DNA of 64,000 nucleotides, from positions 1 through 64,000 of the forward strand of contig JAFWMA010000016.1 of assembly GCA_017510825.1 (NCBI GenBank), given 5' to 3'. Within the stretch, counting starts at the first letter, position 1, and each line of letters begins with the position of its first letter. The notes below the pieces were generated by a model. It did no database searches, was not told the DNA's origin, and worked only from the letters and a program-made list of their open reading frames with translations. This DNA is from Clostridia bacterium. Its GTDB lineage: Bacteria; Bacillota; Clostridia; TANB77; CAG-508. The translations under genes were made by a program, and so were the position numbers. Of the stretch, positions 9,454 to 19,413 are shown one piece after another.

Positions 9454-11427
9454 ATGAAACCAGAAGATAGAGTTATAGAGTTACGTGAAAAAATTAATTA
9501 TTATTCAAAATTGTATTATGATGAGGATAATTCTCCATTGTCTGATTATGACTTTGATATGATGATGAATGAACTTAAAAAAATAGAAAAAGAACATCCA
9601 GAATTAATTACAAAAGATTCTCCTACTCAAAAAGTAGGTGGTACAGCAAGGAAAGATTTAAAAAAAGTTGAGCATGAAGTTCCTTTGCAAAGCCTTCAAG
9701 ATGTTTTTAGTTTTGAAGAATTATATGAATTTGATAAAAGAATTCAAAAGGATGGAAAGACTTCATATTGCGTGGAAACAAAAATAGATGGGTTGTCTTG
9801 TGCTTTAAAATATGAGAATGGGATATTGATTCAAGGAGCTACAAGAGGTGATGGACAAGTTGGAGAAGATGTAACTGAAAATGTTAAAACAATAAAAACA
9901 ATTCCAAAGATATTAAAAGAGCCAATAAATATTACTGTAAGAGGAGAAGTATTTATTAGCAAAGAAGATTTTGACAAACTAAATAGTGAACAAGAAGTGC
10001 TAGGAAAGCCATTATTTGCAAATGCAAGAAATGCAGCAGCAGGTTCTTTAAGACAAATAAATTCAAAAGCGACTGCTGAAAGGCCACTAGATATATATAT
10101 TTTTAATGTACAAAAATATGAAAATGAAAATATTAATTCACATTATGAAGAATTAGATTATCTTGAGAAATTAGGTTTTAATGTAGTACCGTTTAGAAAA
10201 AAATGTTTAAATATTGATCAAGCGATTGAAGCTATACAGCAAATTGGAGATGAAAGAGAAAAACTTGGATTTGGAATTGATGGAGCTGTAATAAAAGTTG
10301 ATGATTTAAAATTAAGAAAAAAGATAGGCACAACATTTAAGACTCCTAAATGGGCAATTGCATATAAATATCCACCTGAAAAAAAAGAAACAGTACTAAA
10401 AGATATTAAATGTCAAGTTGGAAGAACAGGAGTAATTACACCAGTTGCAATATTAGAACCAGTAAAAGTTGCAGGTTCAGTTATATCACAAACAACTTTA
10501 CATAATGAAGATTTTATAAATAACAAAGATTTAAAAATAGGTGATCATGTTATTATACAAAAGCAGGGAGATGTAATTCCGGAAGTAGTAAAAGTTTTAA
10601 AAGAGAAGAGAACTGGAGCAGAAAAAGATTTTCAAATGCCAATTGTATGCCCTGTTTGTGGTTCACCAGCTATAAGGGAAACTGGAGAATCTGCAATAAG
10701 ATGTACAGGGATTGAATGTCCAGCAAAAGCTATGCTAAACATAATTCATTTTGCATCTAAAGATGGAATGAACATTGAAGGATTAGGATATAAAATAGTT
10801 GAAAAATTACTTGATTTGGAATTGATTGAAAATATTGCAGATATTTATGATTTAAAATTTGAAGATGTATTGAAATTAACAAAAAACGGAAAAAAGTTTG
10901 CTCAAAATTTAATTGATTCGATAGAAGAGAGCAAAAAAAGAGATTTATCTAATTTGATATCAGCATTTGGAATTAGACATGTTGGAAAAAAACAAGCAAA
11001 ATCCTTATCAAGAAAATATAAAAATTTAGATAATTTAATGAATTCGTCAATTGAAGAACTTACTTTAAAGGACGATATAGGGGAAGTAACAGCTGACAGT
11101 ATTTATACTTTTTTTAAAGAAGAGCAAACAGTTGACTTAGTAAACAGATTAAAACAGTCGGGCGTTAATATGCTGTCATTAGAAGATGAAATAGAGGATG
11201 CTAGATTTGAAGGTATGACTTTTGTTTTAACAGGAAGCCTAGAAAAGTTCAGTAGAAATGAAGCATCAGATATTATTGAGAAATTAGGTGGAAAGACTTC
11301 TAGTTCTGTATCTAAAAAGACAAGCTATGTTATTGCAGGTGAAAATGCAGGATCTAAGCTTACAAAGGCTGAAAATTTAGGAATAAAAATCATTTCAGAA
11401 AAAGATTTTGAAGATATGATTAAGTAA
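9454..11427 (+). CDS. ligA: NAD-dependent DNA ligase LigA
   Basis: This is the replicative NAD-dependent ligase that seals nicks in lagging-strand synthesis and repair. The 657-residue protein holds the Ia domain, the adenylation domain with KIDG (K110 takes AMP), the OB fold, a four-cysteine zinc finger (CPVCG then CTGIECP at about 403-425), helix-hairpin-helix repeats and a C-terminal BRCT domain (about 585-655) with TFVLTGSLEKFSR. Nothing is missing. The RBS AAAGGAG is well placed. Confidence 0.97.
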   Translation: MKPEDRVIELREKINYYSKLYYDEDNSPLSDYDFDMMMNELKKIEKEHPELITKDSPTQKVGGTARKDLKKVEHEVPLQSLQDVFSFEELYEFDKRIQKDGKTSYCVETKIDGLSCALKYENGILIQGATRGDGQVGEDVTENVKTIKTIPKILKEPINITVRGEVFISKEDFDKLNSEQEVLGKPLFANARNAAAGSLRQINSKATAERPLDIYIFNVQKYENENINSHYEELDYLEKLGFNVVPFRKKCLNIDQAIEAIQQIGDEREKLGFGIDGAVIKVDDLKLRKKIGTTFKTPKWAIAYKYPPEKKETVLKDIKCQVGRTGVITPVAILEPVKVAGSVISQTTLHNEDFINNKDLKIGDHVIIQKQGDVIPEVVKVLKEKRTGAEKDFQMPIVCPVCGSPAIRETGESAIRCTGIECPAKAMLNIIHFASKDGMNIEGLGYKIVEKLLDLELIENIADIYDLKFEDVLKLTKNGKKFAQNLIDSIEESKKRDLSNLISAFGIRHVGKKQAKSLSRKYKNLDNLMNSSIEELTLKDDIGEVTADSIYTFFKEEQTVDLVNRLKQSGVNMLSLEDEIEDARFEGMTFVLTGSLEKFSRNEASDIIEKLGGKTSSSVSKKTSYVIAGENAGSKLTKAENLGIKIISEKDFEDMIK

Positions 11428-11479
11428 AAAAATTTTGGAAAATAAATAAGCTAAGAGTATAAGAAAGGAAAATAAAAAA

Positions 11480-11719
11480 ATGGACAATACATATAATTTT
11501 AAGCAATTCTCAGAAGATTTAGATAATGGTTATAAAATTTTATATGACTATGTAAAAAATAGATATGTAGTTTATAAAGTCAGTGAAAATTGTTATATGA
11601 GTGAATTGGTTGAACAAAAAAGTAGAAATCCAATGCCTGCTAAATCAATGGTTACATTAAAGGCTGTTAAGCAAATGTTTCCTTATATGAAAGACTTAGA
11701 ATATGTTCAGGAAGGTTAA
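11480..11719 (+). CDS. Small conserved-looking protein, unknown function
   Basis: This is a soluble 79-residue protein rich in Tyr, Lys and Val, with no signal peptide or membrane helix. I recognise no family. It has AAGAAAGGA upstream, and its stop is two bases from the start of the DUF4116 gene, so the two are translated from one message. Its place between ligA and the sigma-factor promoter gives no firm hint of function. Confidence 0.7.
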   Translation: MDNTYNFKQFSEDLDNGYKILYDYVKNRYVVYKVSENCYMSELVEQKSRNPMPAKSMVTLKAVKQMFPYMKDLEYVQEG

Positions 11720-11721
11720 AA

Positions 11722-12072
11722 ATGACTGAAGAAAAAGAATATGATATAGAAGATGTAGAAAAAAATAGTGATAATAGAAGTTTTATGATGCAAGCACTTG
11801 CTAATCATGCACCTTGGGTAATAGCATATGCTAGTAATAAGCTTCATGCTGATAAAGAGCTAATGCTTGAAGCTGTTAAGCAAGATGGTCAATTATTGTA
11901 TTATGCAAGTAAAGAGTTAAGAGATGATAAAGAAGTTGTTGGGGAAGCAATAAAAAATAAATGGCTAATCTTAAAGTATGCTAGCAAACGCCTAAGGTCA
12001 GATGAAGATATTGCAAAAATTGCTTTGGAGATAAATGAAAAATCGAAAGAGTTTTTAATTAAAACTACTTGA
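11722..12072 (+). CDS. DUF4116-type repeat protein
   Basis: This 116-residue soluble protein contains imperfect repeats of the DUF4116 kind: short helical units ending YASNKLHADKELMLEAVKQ, YASKELRDDKEVVGEAIKN and YASKRLRSDEDIAKIA. Such repeats occur in proteins of unknown function in many bacteria. It overlaps nothing but sits two bases after the preceding small gene. The consensus promoter of the next gene begins inside its last codons. Confidence 0.7.
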   Translation: MTEEKEYDIEDVEKNSDNRSFMMQALANHAPWVIAYASNKLHADKELMLEAVKQDGQLLYYASKELRDDKEVVGEAIKNKWLILKYASKRLRSDEDIAKIALEINEKSKEFLIKTT

Positions 12073-12097
12073 CATTATAGTAATTAACAAATATAAT
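12069..12097 (+). promoter_or_regulatory. Consensus sigma-A promoter of the sigma-H-like gene
   Basis: TTGACA (12069-12074), 17 bases and TATAAT (12092-12097) form a perfect consensus promoter. The -35 box overlaps the end of the DUF4116 gene. This separates the sigma-factor gene from the ligA run. Confidence 0.75.
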
Positions 12098-12130
12098 GAT
12101 TGTGAAAACTTTATAGGAGTACTTTATTTA

Positions 12131-12784
12131 ATGACAAGCAGTAATGTATACTTTTCAGCTGGAATAGATTACGAAAAAATGACAGATGAAAAATTAATTA
12201 ATTTAATAAAAAACAATGACAATAAAGCTTTAAATTGTTTGATAAATAGGTATAAAGAAACGGTTGAAATCAAGGCAACTAAGTATTATCTTAGTGGTGC
12301 GGAAAAAGATGATCTTATTCAAGAAGGCCTTATTGGTTTATATAAAGCTACAATTGGCTTTAATGAATCTAAAGAGAATTCTTTTAAAACATTTGCAAAT
12401 TTATGTATAGAAAGACAAATTATTACAGCTGTTAAAGGTTCTAGAAGACAAAAACACTTGCCTCTTAATTCATATATTTCATTAAATAATACGAATTACG
12501 AAAATGAAGACGGGGAACTTGAGAATCAATTAATAGATGTACTAAATGCTAATTCAATTGAAGATCCATTAGAAACAATAACAAAAATAGAATATTATAA
12601 AGATGTTGAAAAAAAAATAAATGAATCATTAAGTGGATTAGAAAAAAAAGTATTAAACGAATTTTTACAGGGAAATAGTTATAATGAAATTGCTGAAAGT
12701 TTAAATATACCTGTAAAGTCAATAGATAATGCAATTCAAAGGATTCGTAAAAAAACATCTAAAAATATAGAAAATTTATCATAA
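12131..12784 (+). CDS. sigH: RNA polymerase sigma factor, sigma-H/sigma-30 family
   Basis: This 217-residue sigma-70-family factor has region 2 with AEKDDLIQEGLIGLYKAT and FKTFANLCIERQIITAVK, and a region 4 helix-turn-helix near NEIAESLNIPVKSIDNAIQRIRKK. The SYISLNN stretch between them is typical of Firmicutes SigH, which directs early sporulation and transition-state genes. It lacks region 1.1, as expected. A spore-coat operon elsewhere in the window fits a sporulating host. The symbol is by family resemblance; a paralogous alternative factor cannot be excluded. Confidence 0.85.
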   Translation: MTSSNVYFSAGIDYEKMTDEKLINLIKNNDNKALNCLINRYKETVEIKATKYYLSGAEKDDLIQEGLIGLYKATIGFNESKENSFKTFANLCIERQIITAVKGSRRQKHLPLNSYISLNNTNYENEDGELENQLIDVLNANSIEDPLETITKIEYYKDVEKKINESLSGLEKKVLNEFLQGNSYNEIAESLNIPVKSIDNAIQRIRKKTSKNIENLS

Positions 12785-12808
12785 TAAGTAGATTAATTAT
12801 AAAAAATG

Positions 12809-12841
12809 ATTTTGCAATTGGGATATTCCCTTTTGCAAAAT
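12809..12841 (+). terminator. Hairpin after sigma-factor gene
   Basis: Arms ATTTTGCAA (12809-12817) and TTGCAAAAT (12833-12841) with an inner GGGA/TCCC pairing form a stable stem 25 bases after the sigma-factor stop and directly before the tRNA. There is no clear T tract, so this may be a weak terminator or a processing signal. Confidence 0.45.
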
Positions 12842-12853
12842 TTGTAGATATAC

Positions 12854-12929
12854 GCCTATATAGCTCAGTTGGTAGAGTGCAGCCTTGGTAAGGCTGAGGT
12901 CACCGGTTCAATCCCGGTTATAGGCTCCA
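12854..12929 (+). tRNA. tRNA-Thr (anticodon GGU)
   Basis: A full cloverleaf can be drawn: acceptor GCCTATA/TATAGGC, D stem GCTC/GAGT, anticodon stem CAGCC/GGCTG with loop TTGGTAA (anticodon GGT), and T arm ACCGG-TTCAATC-CCGGT. The discriminator is T12926 and CCA is encoded (12927-12929). It reads ACC and ACU codons. A mobile element lies just downstream, but no copy of the tRNA 3' end was found on the far side, so the tRNA is not shown to be its attachment site. Confidence 0.95.
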
Positions 12930-13012
12930 TAATGCGTTTTCGTCGAACCACTTGTAATTGTTTATACAAGTGAGTTTGAAGAAAACAAAAAGTGAATATC
13001 ATTCACAATATA

Positions 13013-13040
13013 TAAGTCGATTTAGTCGGCTTATTTTTTT
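13013..13040 (+). terminator. Intrinsic terminator after the tRNA
   Basis: TAAGTCG (13013-13019) pairs with CGGCTTA (13027-13033), with one G-T pair, and is followed by a run of T. Two further small stems (CACTTGTA/TACAAGTG at 12949-12972 and GTGAAT/ATTCAC near 12992-13006) lie between the tRNA and this site. Confidence 0.65.
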
Positions 13041-13114
13041 ACTTTTAATTATCTAAATTGGCCAAAAAAGTAAAAGATAGCCTCAAAATATTGAAAAAAG
13101 GAGGTTTTTGTGAT

Positions 13115-13387
13115 ATGATATCTACAATTAAAAAAGAAATAGCAATAAGTAAAGAATTACATTCTAAGATTGAATGGGCTTGCACTTTTAGTAATTGTGA
13201 ACCAAAGATAAAGAATGGTAATTTGAGAATGGTAGAAAAAACTAATCTTGCTTATGTAGAACCTCATACTGTTGTTATTAAAGATAAGTTATATTTATTC
13301 TTTAATGAACACGATTATTTTTACATAGGTAATTTAGCCAATAAATATCCACTCTCAAAATTAAGAGATTTTATCAATGGTAACTAA
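13115..13387 (+). CDS. Small hypothetical protein of the mobile element
   Basis: The start at 13115 is chosen because AAAAAGGAGG lies ten bases upstream; an earlier TTG at 13058 lacks a ribosome site. The product (90 residues) is soluble, with no recognised domain. It has a central beta-rich stretch (HTVVIKDKLYLFFN) and a C-terminal helix. Similar short genes often precede large serine recombinases in clostridial elements, but its role is not known. A terminator follows at 13451. Confidence 0.6.
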   Translation: MISTIKKEIAISKELHSKIEWACTFSNCEPKIKNGNLRMVEKTNLAYVEPHTVVIKDKLYLFFNEHDYFYIGNLANKYPLSKLRDFINGN

Positions 13388-13450
13388 TACTAGAAGTTTT
13401 CTTTATTTTTCAGCAAGTTATAGTATAAATAAATAATAAAGTTAGTTTTA

Positions 13451-13487
13451 AGTGTTAGTTAGCATACTAGCACTTTGTTTGTTTTTT
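13451..13487 (+). terminator. Terminator or attenuator before the recombinase gene
   Basis: AGTGTTAG (13451-13458) pairs with CTAGCACT (13467-13474) with one wobble, followed by a T-rich tail that ends at the recombinase ribosome site AGGAGG (13488-13493). It ends the short upstream gene and may attenuate recombinase expression. Confidence 0.6.
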
Positions 13488-13499
13488 AGGAGGTAGTAA

Positions 13500-15354
<1,855 letters not shown>

Positions 15355-15362
15355 CTTAAAAA

Positions 15363-15576
15363 TTGTTGCAACTATTACTCTAATTGAAGTCTATGTTGCA
15401 ACAAACAAATTAGCGAATACAAATTTATATTTGCGTTAGCAATATAAATTTTGTGTGAGGTAATTTGGATAAATTTTATCCCATTGGGAGAAAATTTATT
15501 GCCTCGCAGAGCCTCCGAGTTATGATGGTACGTCATAACTCATAGGGGGTTAGGACTTATGACAAAGTCAAAGTCC
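15363..15576 (+). other. Candidate oriT: cluster of hairpins upstream of the relaxase
   Basis: Five inverted repeats lie in 215 bases: TTGTTGCAAC/GTTGCAACAA (15363-15372, 15395-15404); AAATTTATAT with TGC/GCA inside (15421-15450); ATAAATTTT-TCCC/GGGA-AAAATTTAT (15469-15499); GAGTTATGA/TCATAACTC with a 7-base loop (15517-15541); and GGACTT-TGAC/GTCA-AAGTCC with one bulged A (15553-15576). MobV relaxases nick at hairpins just upstream of their own gene, so this is the natural place for the transfer origin. The nick site itself is not identified. Confidence 0.6.
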
Positions 15577-15610
15577 TGTGCTTCGAAGAAAGTTCAAGGA
15601 GGTGCGTTTA

Positions 15611-16996
15611 ATGGAACAAGAATTAGCCTATTCTTTTCACTTGGGTAGTGATAAGAATAAAAGTAAAATAGCAAAAAAGACAGCTAAAGGAAATGTATCT
15701 GGAACTACTTCCCTTTCAAATAATGCTATTCAAAATGCAAATGATTTATCAAGAGTAAATAAACACAATTTACGAGATTACGATAATCAAAGAGATTTAA
15801 TTACTACTATTTATGGAACTAATGATATTGTAGAAGATGTTAAACAAGTCTATTTAGATGAATTTGAACAAGCTAGAATTGAATATAATAGCAAGACAAG
15901 AGCTGATAGACAAGTTAAAGATTACTTTCAAAAAGTGTGTAATTCTCAAAATGATATTGCCTGTGAAATTATTATAGAACTTGGAGATATGGATTTTTGG
16001 CTAGATAAAGATGATGAATATAGATTTAAAATGACAGATGTGTATAATGAGCAAATTCAAGATTTAACTAAAATACTTCCTACATTTAAAATAGCCAATG
16101 CTACAATACACTATGATGAAACTTCTCCACATATGCATGTTATAGGCATTCCAGTAATAGATAATTGTAAAAGGGGTATGAAAAAGCAAGTAGGTAAATC
16201 TCAACTATTTACTAAAATAATACTTGCTGAAATACAAGACAAAATGAGGAATGCTTGTATTAAGTCATATAACAAATTTTATGATGTTGATAGTAGGCTT
16301 AAAACAAAGCAAAAAGGTAGAAATCAAGATATAAATGTTAAAGAAATGGGTAATTATAGAGAATTTAAAAGAAAGTTGGAACAAGAACGTAAAAAGCTTG
16401 AAAATGCTAATAAACAAACTAAAAAAATTGATAATTCAAGTAAAGATATAGTCGAACTATTAAATAGTTTAAAGCCTATGCCATTTAGTAAAAATAATAG
16501 CCAAATTTCAAACGAGAATATAGAGAATATCAAAGATTATATTAAAGATGTAATAGATGTTACCAAGACAGTTAGAAGTGTAAATGACTTAAATTTATCA
16601 ATTAAAGAGTTTGAACACGCATCTTTTGAAGTAGAAAAGGAAAATAAATCCCTTAAATATCAAATAGAACTTAAAGATGAAGAAATTAAAGGATTAAAAA
16701 AAGATTTATCTGCAAAAGAAAAGATAATTACTAAATTACGAGAAGAAAAGGAAAGTTTGAAAGCACAATTAAAGAAGTTTAAAGGCTTCTGGCATAGTTT
16801 AATGAGTCACTTTCATAAGAGAATAACTTATGATAATGACCAAAATTATAAAATTGTTAGTGATGACATATATAAAAATGGAATATTTGATGACAATGAT
16901 AATGAAATTGCGAATAATATTTATAGAAAAGTGACTATACCAACTGAAAATAAGAATAACAAACTAAAAAAGAAAAATGATTTTAATTTGAATTAA
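15611..16996 (+). CDS. mobV: MobV-family relaxase (Mob/Pre)
   Basis: The start at 15611 has AAGGAGGTG upstream; an in-frame earlier start at 15578 has none. The 461-residue protein begins with the MobV N-terminal motif (ELAYSFHLGS) and has the metal-binding histidine motif HYDETSPHMHV with H167, H174 and H176. A long basic coiled-coil region (about 240-410) follows, as in plasmid Mob/Pre proteins. It would nick oriT and pilot the strand through a helper conjugation system. The hairpin cluster just upstream is its likely target. The next gene follows after 15 bases. Confidence 0.92.
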   Translation: MEQELAYSFHLGSDKNKSKIAKKTAKGNVSGTTSLSNNAIQNANDLSRVNKHNLRDYDNQRDLITTIYGTNDIVEDVKQVYLDEFEQARIEYNSKTRADRQVKDYFQKVCNSQNDIACEIIIELGDMDFWLDKDDEYRFKMTDVYNEQIQDLTKILPTFKIANATIHYDETSPHMHVIGIPVIDNCKRGMKKQVGKSQLFTKIILAEIQDKMRNACIKSYNKFYDVDSRLKTKQKGRNQDINVKEMGNYREFKRKLEQERKKLENANKQTKKIDNSSKDIVELLNSLKPMPFSKNNSQISNENIENIKDYIKDVIDVTKTVRSVNDLNLSIKEFEHASFEVEKENKSLKYQIELKDEEIKGLKKDLSAKEKIITKLREEKESLKAQLKKFKGFWHSLMSHFHKRITYDNDQNYKIVSDDIYKNGIFDDNDNEIANNIYRKVTIPTENKNNKLKKKNDFNLN

Positions 16997-17011
16997 AGGA
17001 GATTTTGTATT

Positions 17012-17320
17012 ATGAATAATAAAAATATGATAGATGATAAAGTAAAAAATGTAATATCTATAATAAAAGATATGGATTTAAAAAATAAGTTAAGATTAGG
17101 AGTATGTATGAGTTCAAGTACTTATACTAACTTAAAATATAATAAAGCACACATATACAGCATATTTGATAAAAAATTAAAAGAAAATGACAACGAATAT
17201 TTGACAAGCTATGTAAATATGAGAAAATATCCTACTATTTTATTTGTTATGGCTAAAATAATGGAAATGAATAATAATCAGCAAAATCAAATTGCAATGT
17301 ATTTGTATAATAATATATAA
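17012..17320 (+). CDS. Small hypothetical protein of the mobile element
   Basis: A 102-residue Asn/Lys-rich soluble protein with AAAGGAG upstream, directly behind the relaxase gene and probably in its operon. No domain is recognised. Its helical pattern (DKVKNVISIIKDMDLKNKLRLG) could be a small DNA-binding or accessory fold, but there is no clear helix-turn-helix signature. The dinD promoter follows 25 bases after its stop. Confidence 0.65.
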   Translation: MNNKNMIDDKVKNVISIIKDMDLKNKLRLGVCMSSSTYTNLKYNKAHIYSIFDKKLKENDNEYLTSYVNMRKYPTILFVMAKIMEMNNNQQNQIAMYLYNNI

Positions 17321-17344
17321 ATTTAATAAATATTGGAAAACTAA

Positions 17345-17373
17345 TTGACAAGCAAGAACAAATGTTTTATAAT
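17345..17373 (+). promoter_or_regulatory. Consensus promoter with SOS (LexA) box in the spacer, driving dinD
   Basis: TTGACA (17345-17350), exactly 17 bases and TATAAT (17368-17373) form a perfect sigma-A promoter. Inside the spacer lies GAACAAATGTTT (17356-17367), which matches the Gram-positive LexA core GAAC-N4-GTTC at seven of eight defined bases. A LexA dimer bound here would block polymerase directly. Confidence 0.75.
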
Positions 17374-17412
17374 GATAACAAAATATAATATAAAGAAATG
17401 GAGCTGATATTA

Positions 17413-18237
17413 TTGAAAGAAATAGATAAAAGTAATAAATCATTTGAAGATATCAAGCATATTGATGAAAATGGTGTTGAATTTTGGTACGCAAGAGAAC
17501 TTATGACCATTTTAGAATACAATAAATGGGAGAATTTTGAAAAAGTAATTAATAAAGCTAAAGATGCGTGTGAAAACAGTGGTATTACTGTGTTTGAACA
17601 TTTTCCTGACGTCAGGAAAACGATACAAATGCCTAAAGGTGCTGAAAAAACAATTTTAGATTATAAACTTACTCGTTATGCTTGTTACTTAATAGCACAA
17701 AATGGAGATAGCAGAAAAAAAGTTATTGCACTTGCCCAAACTTATTTTGCAGTTCAAACACGAAAACAAGAAATTACTGAAAAAGAATACAGTATGCTAA
17801 CAGAAGATGAAAAAAGATTTTATCAAAGAAATCTAACCAAGAAGGGCAATTATTCACTTAATCAAACAGCTAAAAAAGCTGGAGTTAAAAATTTTGATAA
17901 ATTTCATAATGCAGGATATAAAGGTTTGTATAATGGCGAAACTGCAGATGACATTGCTAAAAGAAAAGGATTAAGATATAGAGAAGATATTTTAGATAAT
18001 ATGGGCAGTGAAGAACTTGCAGCTAATTTATTTCGTATTACACAAACTGAATCTAAATTAAAAAAAGATAATATACAAACTGAAAAAGATGCTAATAAAA
18101 CTCATTATAATGTAGGTGCTAAAGTTAGAAAAACAATAAAAGAACTAGGTGGAACTATGCCAGAAGATTTACCAACTCCTAAAAAGAGTTTAAAGCAATT
18201 AGAAAAAGAGAACAAAAATGAATTAAGAAAAAAATAA
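17413..18237 (+). CDS. dinD: DNA damage-inducible protein D (DinD)
   Basis: The protein (274 residues from this start) matches the DinD family throughout: FWYARELMTILEYNKWENFEKVINKAKDAC, then VRKTIQMPKGAEK and YKLTRYACYLIAQNGDSRK, the BRO-N/DinD-type N-terminal domain, then a helical C-terminal half. In Escherichia coli DinD is SOS-induced and inhibits RecA filaments. The TTG start at 17413 has GGAG nine bases upstream; an ATG at 17398, five codons earlier, lacks a ribosome site but cannot be excluded. The SOS-type promoter upstream supports the call independently. As cargo on a mobilizable element it could couple the element to host DNA damage. Confidence 0.88.
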   Translation: MKEIDKSNKSFEDIKHIDENGVEFWYARELMTILEYNKWENFEKVINKAKDACENSGITVFEHFPDVRKTIQMPKGAEKTILDYKLTRYACYLIAQNGDSRKKVIALAQTYFAVQTRKQEITEKEYSMLTEDEKRFYQRNLTKKGNYSLNQTAKKAGVKNFDKFHNAGYKGLYNGETADDIAKRKGLRYREDILDNMGSEELAANLFRITQTESKLKKDNIQTEKDANKTHYNVGAKVRKTIKELGGTMPEDLPTPKKSLKQLEKENKNELRKK

Positions 18238-18289
18238 GCACGATTTAATTATTAAAATCGATAAATTACAATAAAATGCCAAAAAAATA

Positions 18290-18318
18290 TTGATTTTCAA
18301 GGAAAAAAATAGTATAAT
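18290..18318 (+). promoter_or_regulatory. Promoter of the 18477 gene
   Basis: TTGATT (18290-18295), 17 bases and TATAAT (18313-18318) predict a transcript starting near 18325 with a leader of about 150 bases. Confidence 0.55.
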
Positions 18319-18324
18319 AATATT

Positions 18325-18465
18325 ATTAATTTTACAATCTAGCCCAATGGCTAGTGGTAGTGCGAATGCACTTATAGATGTACGCGTTAGAGTAAGAAAA
18401 TTTACTACTAACAAAACCAAGCAAGATGTGTTGGTCAGCACAACTTGTGCACCTAATAATTTAGG
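18325..18465 (+). other. Structured leader of the 18477 gene
   Basis: Two adjacent stems are visible: CTAGCC-CAAT-GGCTAG (18339-18354) and GTGC-GAAT-GCAC (18360-18371). The base composition is higher in G+C than the flanks and there is no good coding frame. It may be a regulatory leader or just an untranslated region; no known riboswitch is recognised. Confidence 0.35.
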
Positions 18466-18476
18466 AGGGATAATTT

Positions 18477-18869
18477 ATGACAAATGTAATTTCTCAGCAA
18501 GACCTACTTGAAAAAATTGTTTCCGCTGGTCAAGAAATTTTCGAGCATTCACTTGCTTCAACTCCAAATGAATTTTCTTATGATGATGAAAAGCATGATC
18601 GTAAGTTTCATTTGGATATTCAAGGGATTCGGTGTCGTTTCCACAGGTATGAACATCTTCATGAAGAACCCTACTATGCTATGTGGTTTGATTTGCTTTA
18701 CAATATGGCTCCTGGTTTCGATGAAGGCAGTCTAGTAATTCACAATGCCTATGGAGATGCAACTTTTTACATTGACGATGGAGATTATGGCAGAGTAGAT
18801 AACTATGATGAGGAAAAACTAAATAGCTATTTTGCTGTTATTTATAGTGCTTTGTCTAAAGTTGACTAG
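18477..18869 (+). CDS. Hypothetical acidic protein with foreign-looking codon use
   Basis: This 130-residue soluble protein is rich in Asp, Tyr and His and is not in a family I recognise. AGGAGGG lies at a good distance from the ATG. Codons such as CGT, GCT, TTC and CAC are far more common here than in its neighbours, which prefer AGA, GCA and TTT, so it likely came from another genome. It has its own promoter and terminator and sits at the right end of the mobile element, consistent with cargo. Its function cannot be told. Confidence 0.7.
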   Translation: MTNVISQQDLLEKIVSAGQEIFEHSLASTPNEFSYDDEKHDRKFHLDIQGIRCRFHRYEHLHEEPYYAMWFDLLYNMAPGFDEGSLVIHNAYGDATFYIDDGDYGRVDNYDEEKLNSYFAVIYSALSKVD

Positions 18870-18891
18870 CTTAACAAAATAGCTTATAGGA

Positions 18892-18923
18892 GAGCTTCCA
18901 CTGTAACAGGTGGGAGCTCTTTT
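18892..18923 (+). terminator. Intrinsic terminator
   Basis: GAGCTTCCAC (18892-18901) pairs with GTGGGAGCTC (18910-18919), with one G-T pair, followed by TTTT. It is 23 bases after the stop of the preceding gene. Confidence 0.85.
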
Positions 18924-19078
18924 ATATATATAATAACATATTAATACCGATTTTTTTATGATTATATTTAGGTCTCAACAATCTTTTATATAATACTATA
19001 AATGTTTTAAAAGGTATTGAATATTTATAAATTTTATGTTAAAGTAAAAACAATAAATCGAATTATATAAGAGAGGTT

Positions 19079-19179
19079 GAAACAGAATGTGTACATTTTT
19101 CGCATACCTGTTTCGAAATCGCTCCAATAAAGTTCCTGTTCGAACTCTTTTGAAATTAAATTAAAGAGTTCGATTTTTA
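19079..19179 (+). ncRNA. Candidate small structured RNA in a gene-free stretch
   Basis: The 545-base gap 18870-19413 holds one structured segment. GAAACAG (19079-19085) pairs with CTGTTTC (19108-19114), with ATGTG/CGCAT paired inside. A terminator-like stem CGAACTCTTT/AAAGAGTTCG (19141-19150, 19163-19172) and ATTTTTAG follow. The stems and terminator suggest a transcript of about 100 bases. The promoter is not clear (TATATAAG near 19065 is possible). No known RNA family is recognised, and it could instead be a remnant. Confidence 0.35.
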
Positions 19180-19413
19180 GTTTTCAAAATAATGCATTAG
19201 ACCATTTTATTGAAGTTAGTATACACTATTAATAAAAAAACAATTGTAATTTTTTAAGATTTGTGTAATAATAGAAAATGAAAAGATATTAGGAGTTTTA
19301 TTTAAATATTCCAAAAACAAAAATGAGTATTTAAAAACAATAAATGTTACTAAAGAAATATATCCTATAAAAATACAGATTATTAAAATGAACTAAAGAA
19401 AGGAAAATTTACT

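Noticed and set aside
19100-19140. TTTCGAAATC...GCTCCA resembling the 3' half of a tRNA, as a possible attachment-site copy of the tRNA-Thr
   Set aside because: The stem bases do not match the tRNA-Thr and no acceptor pairing exists; only short words agree.
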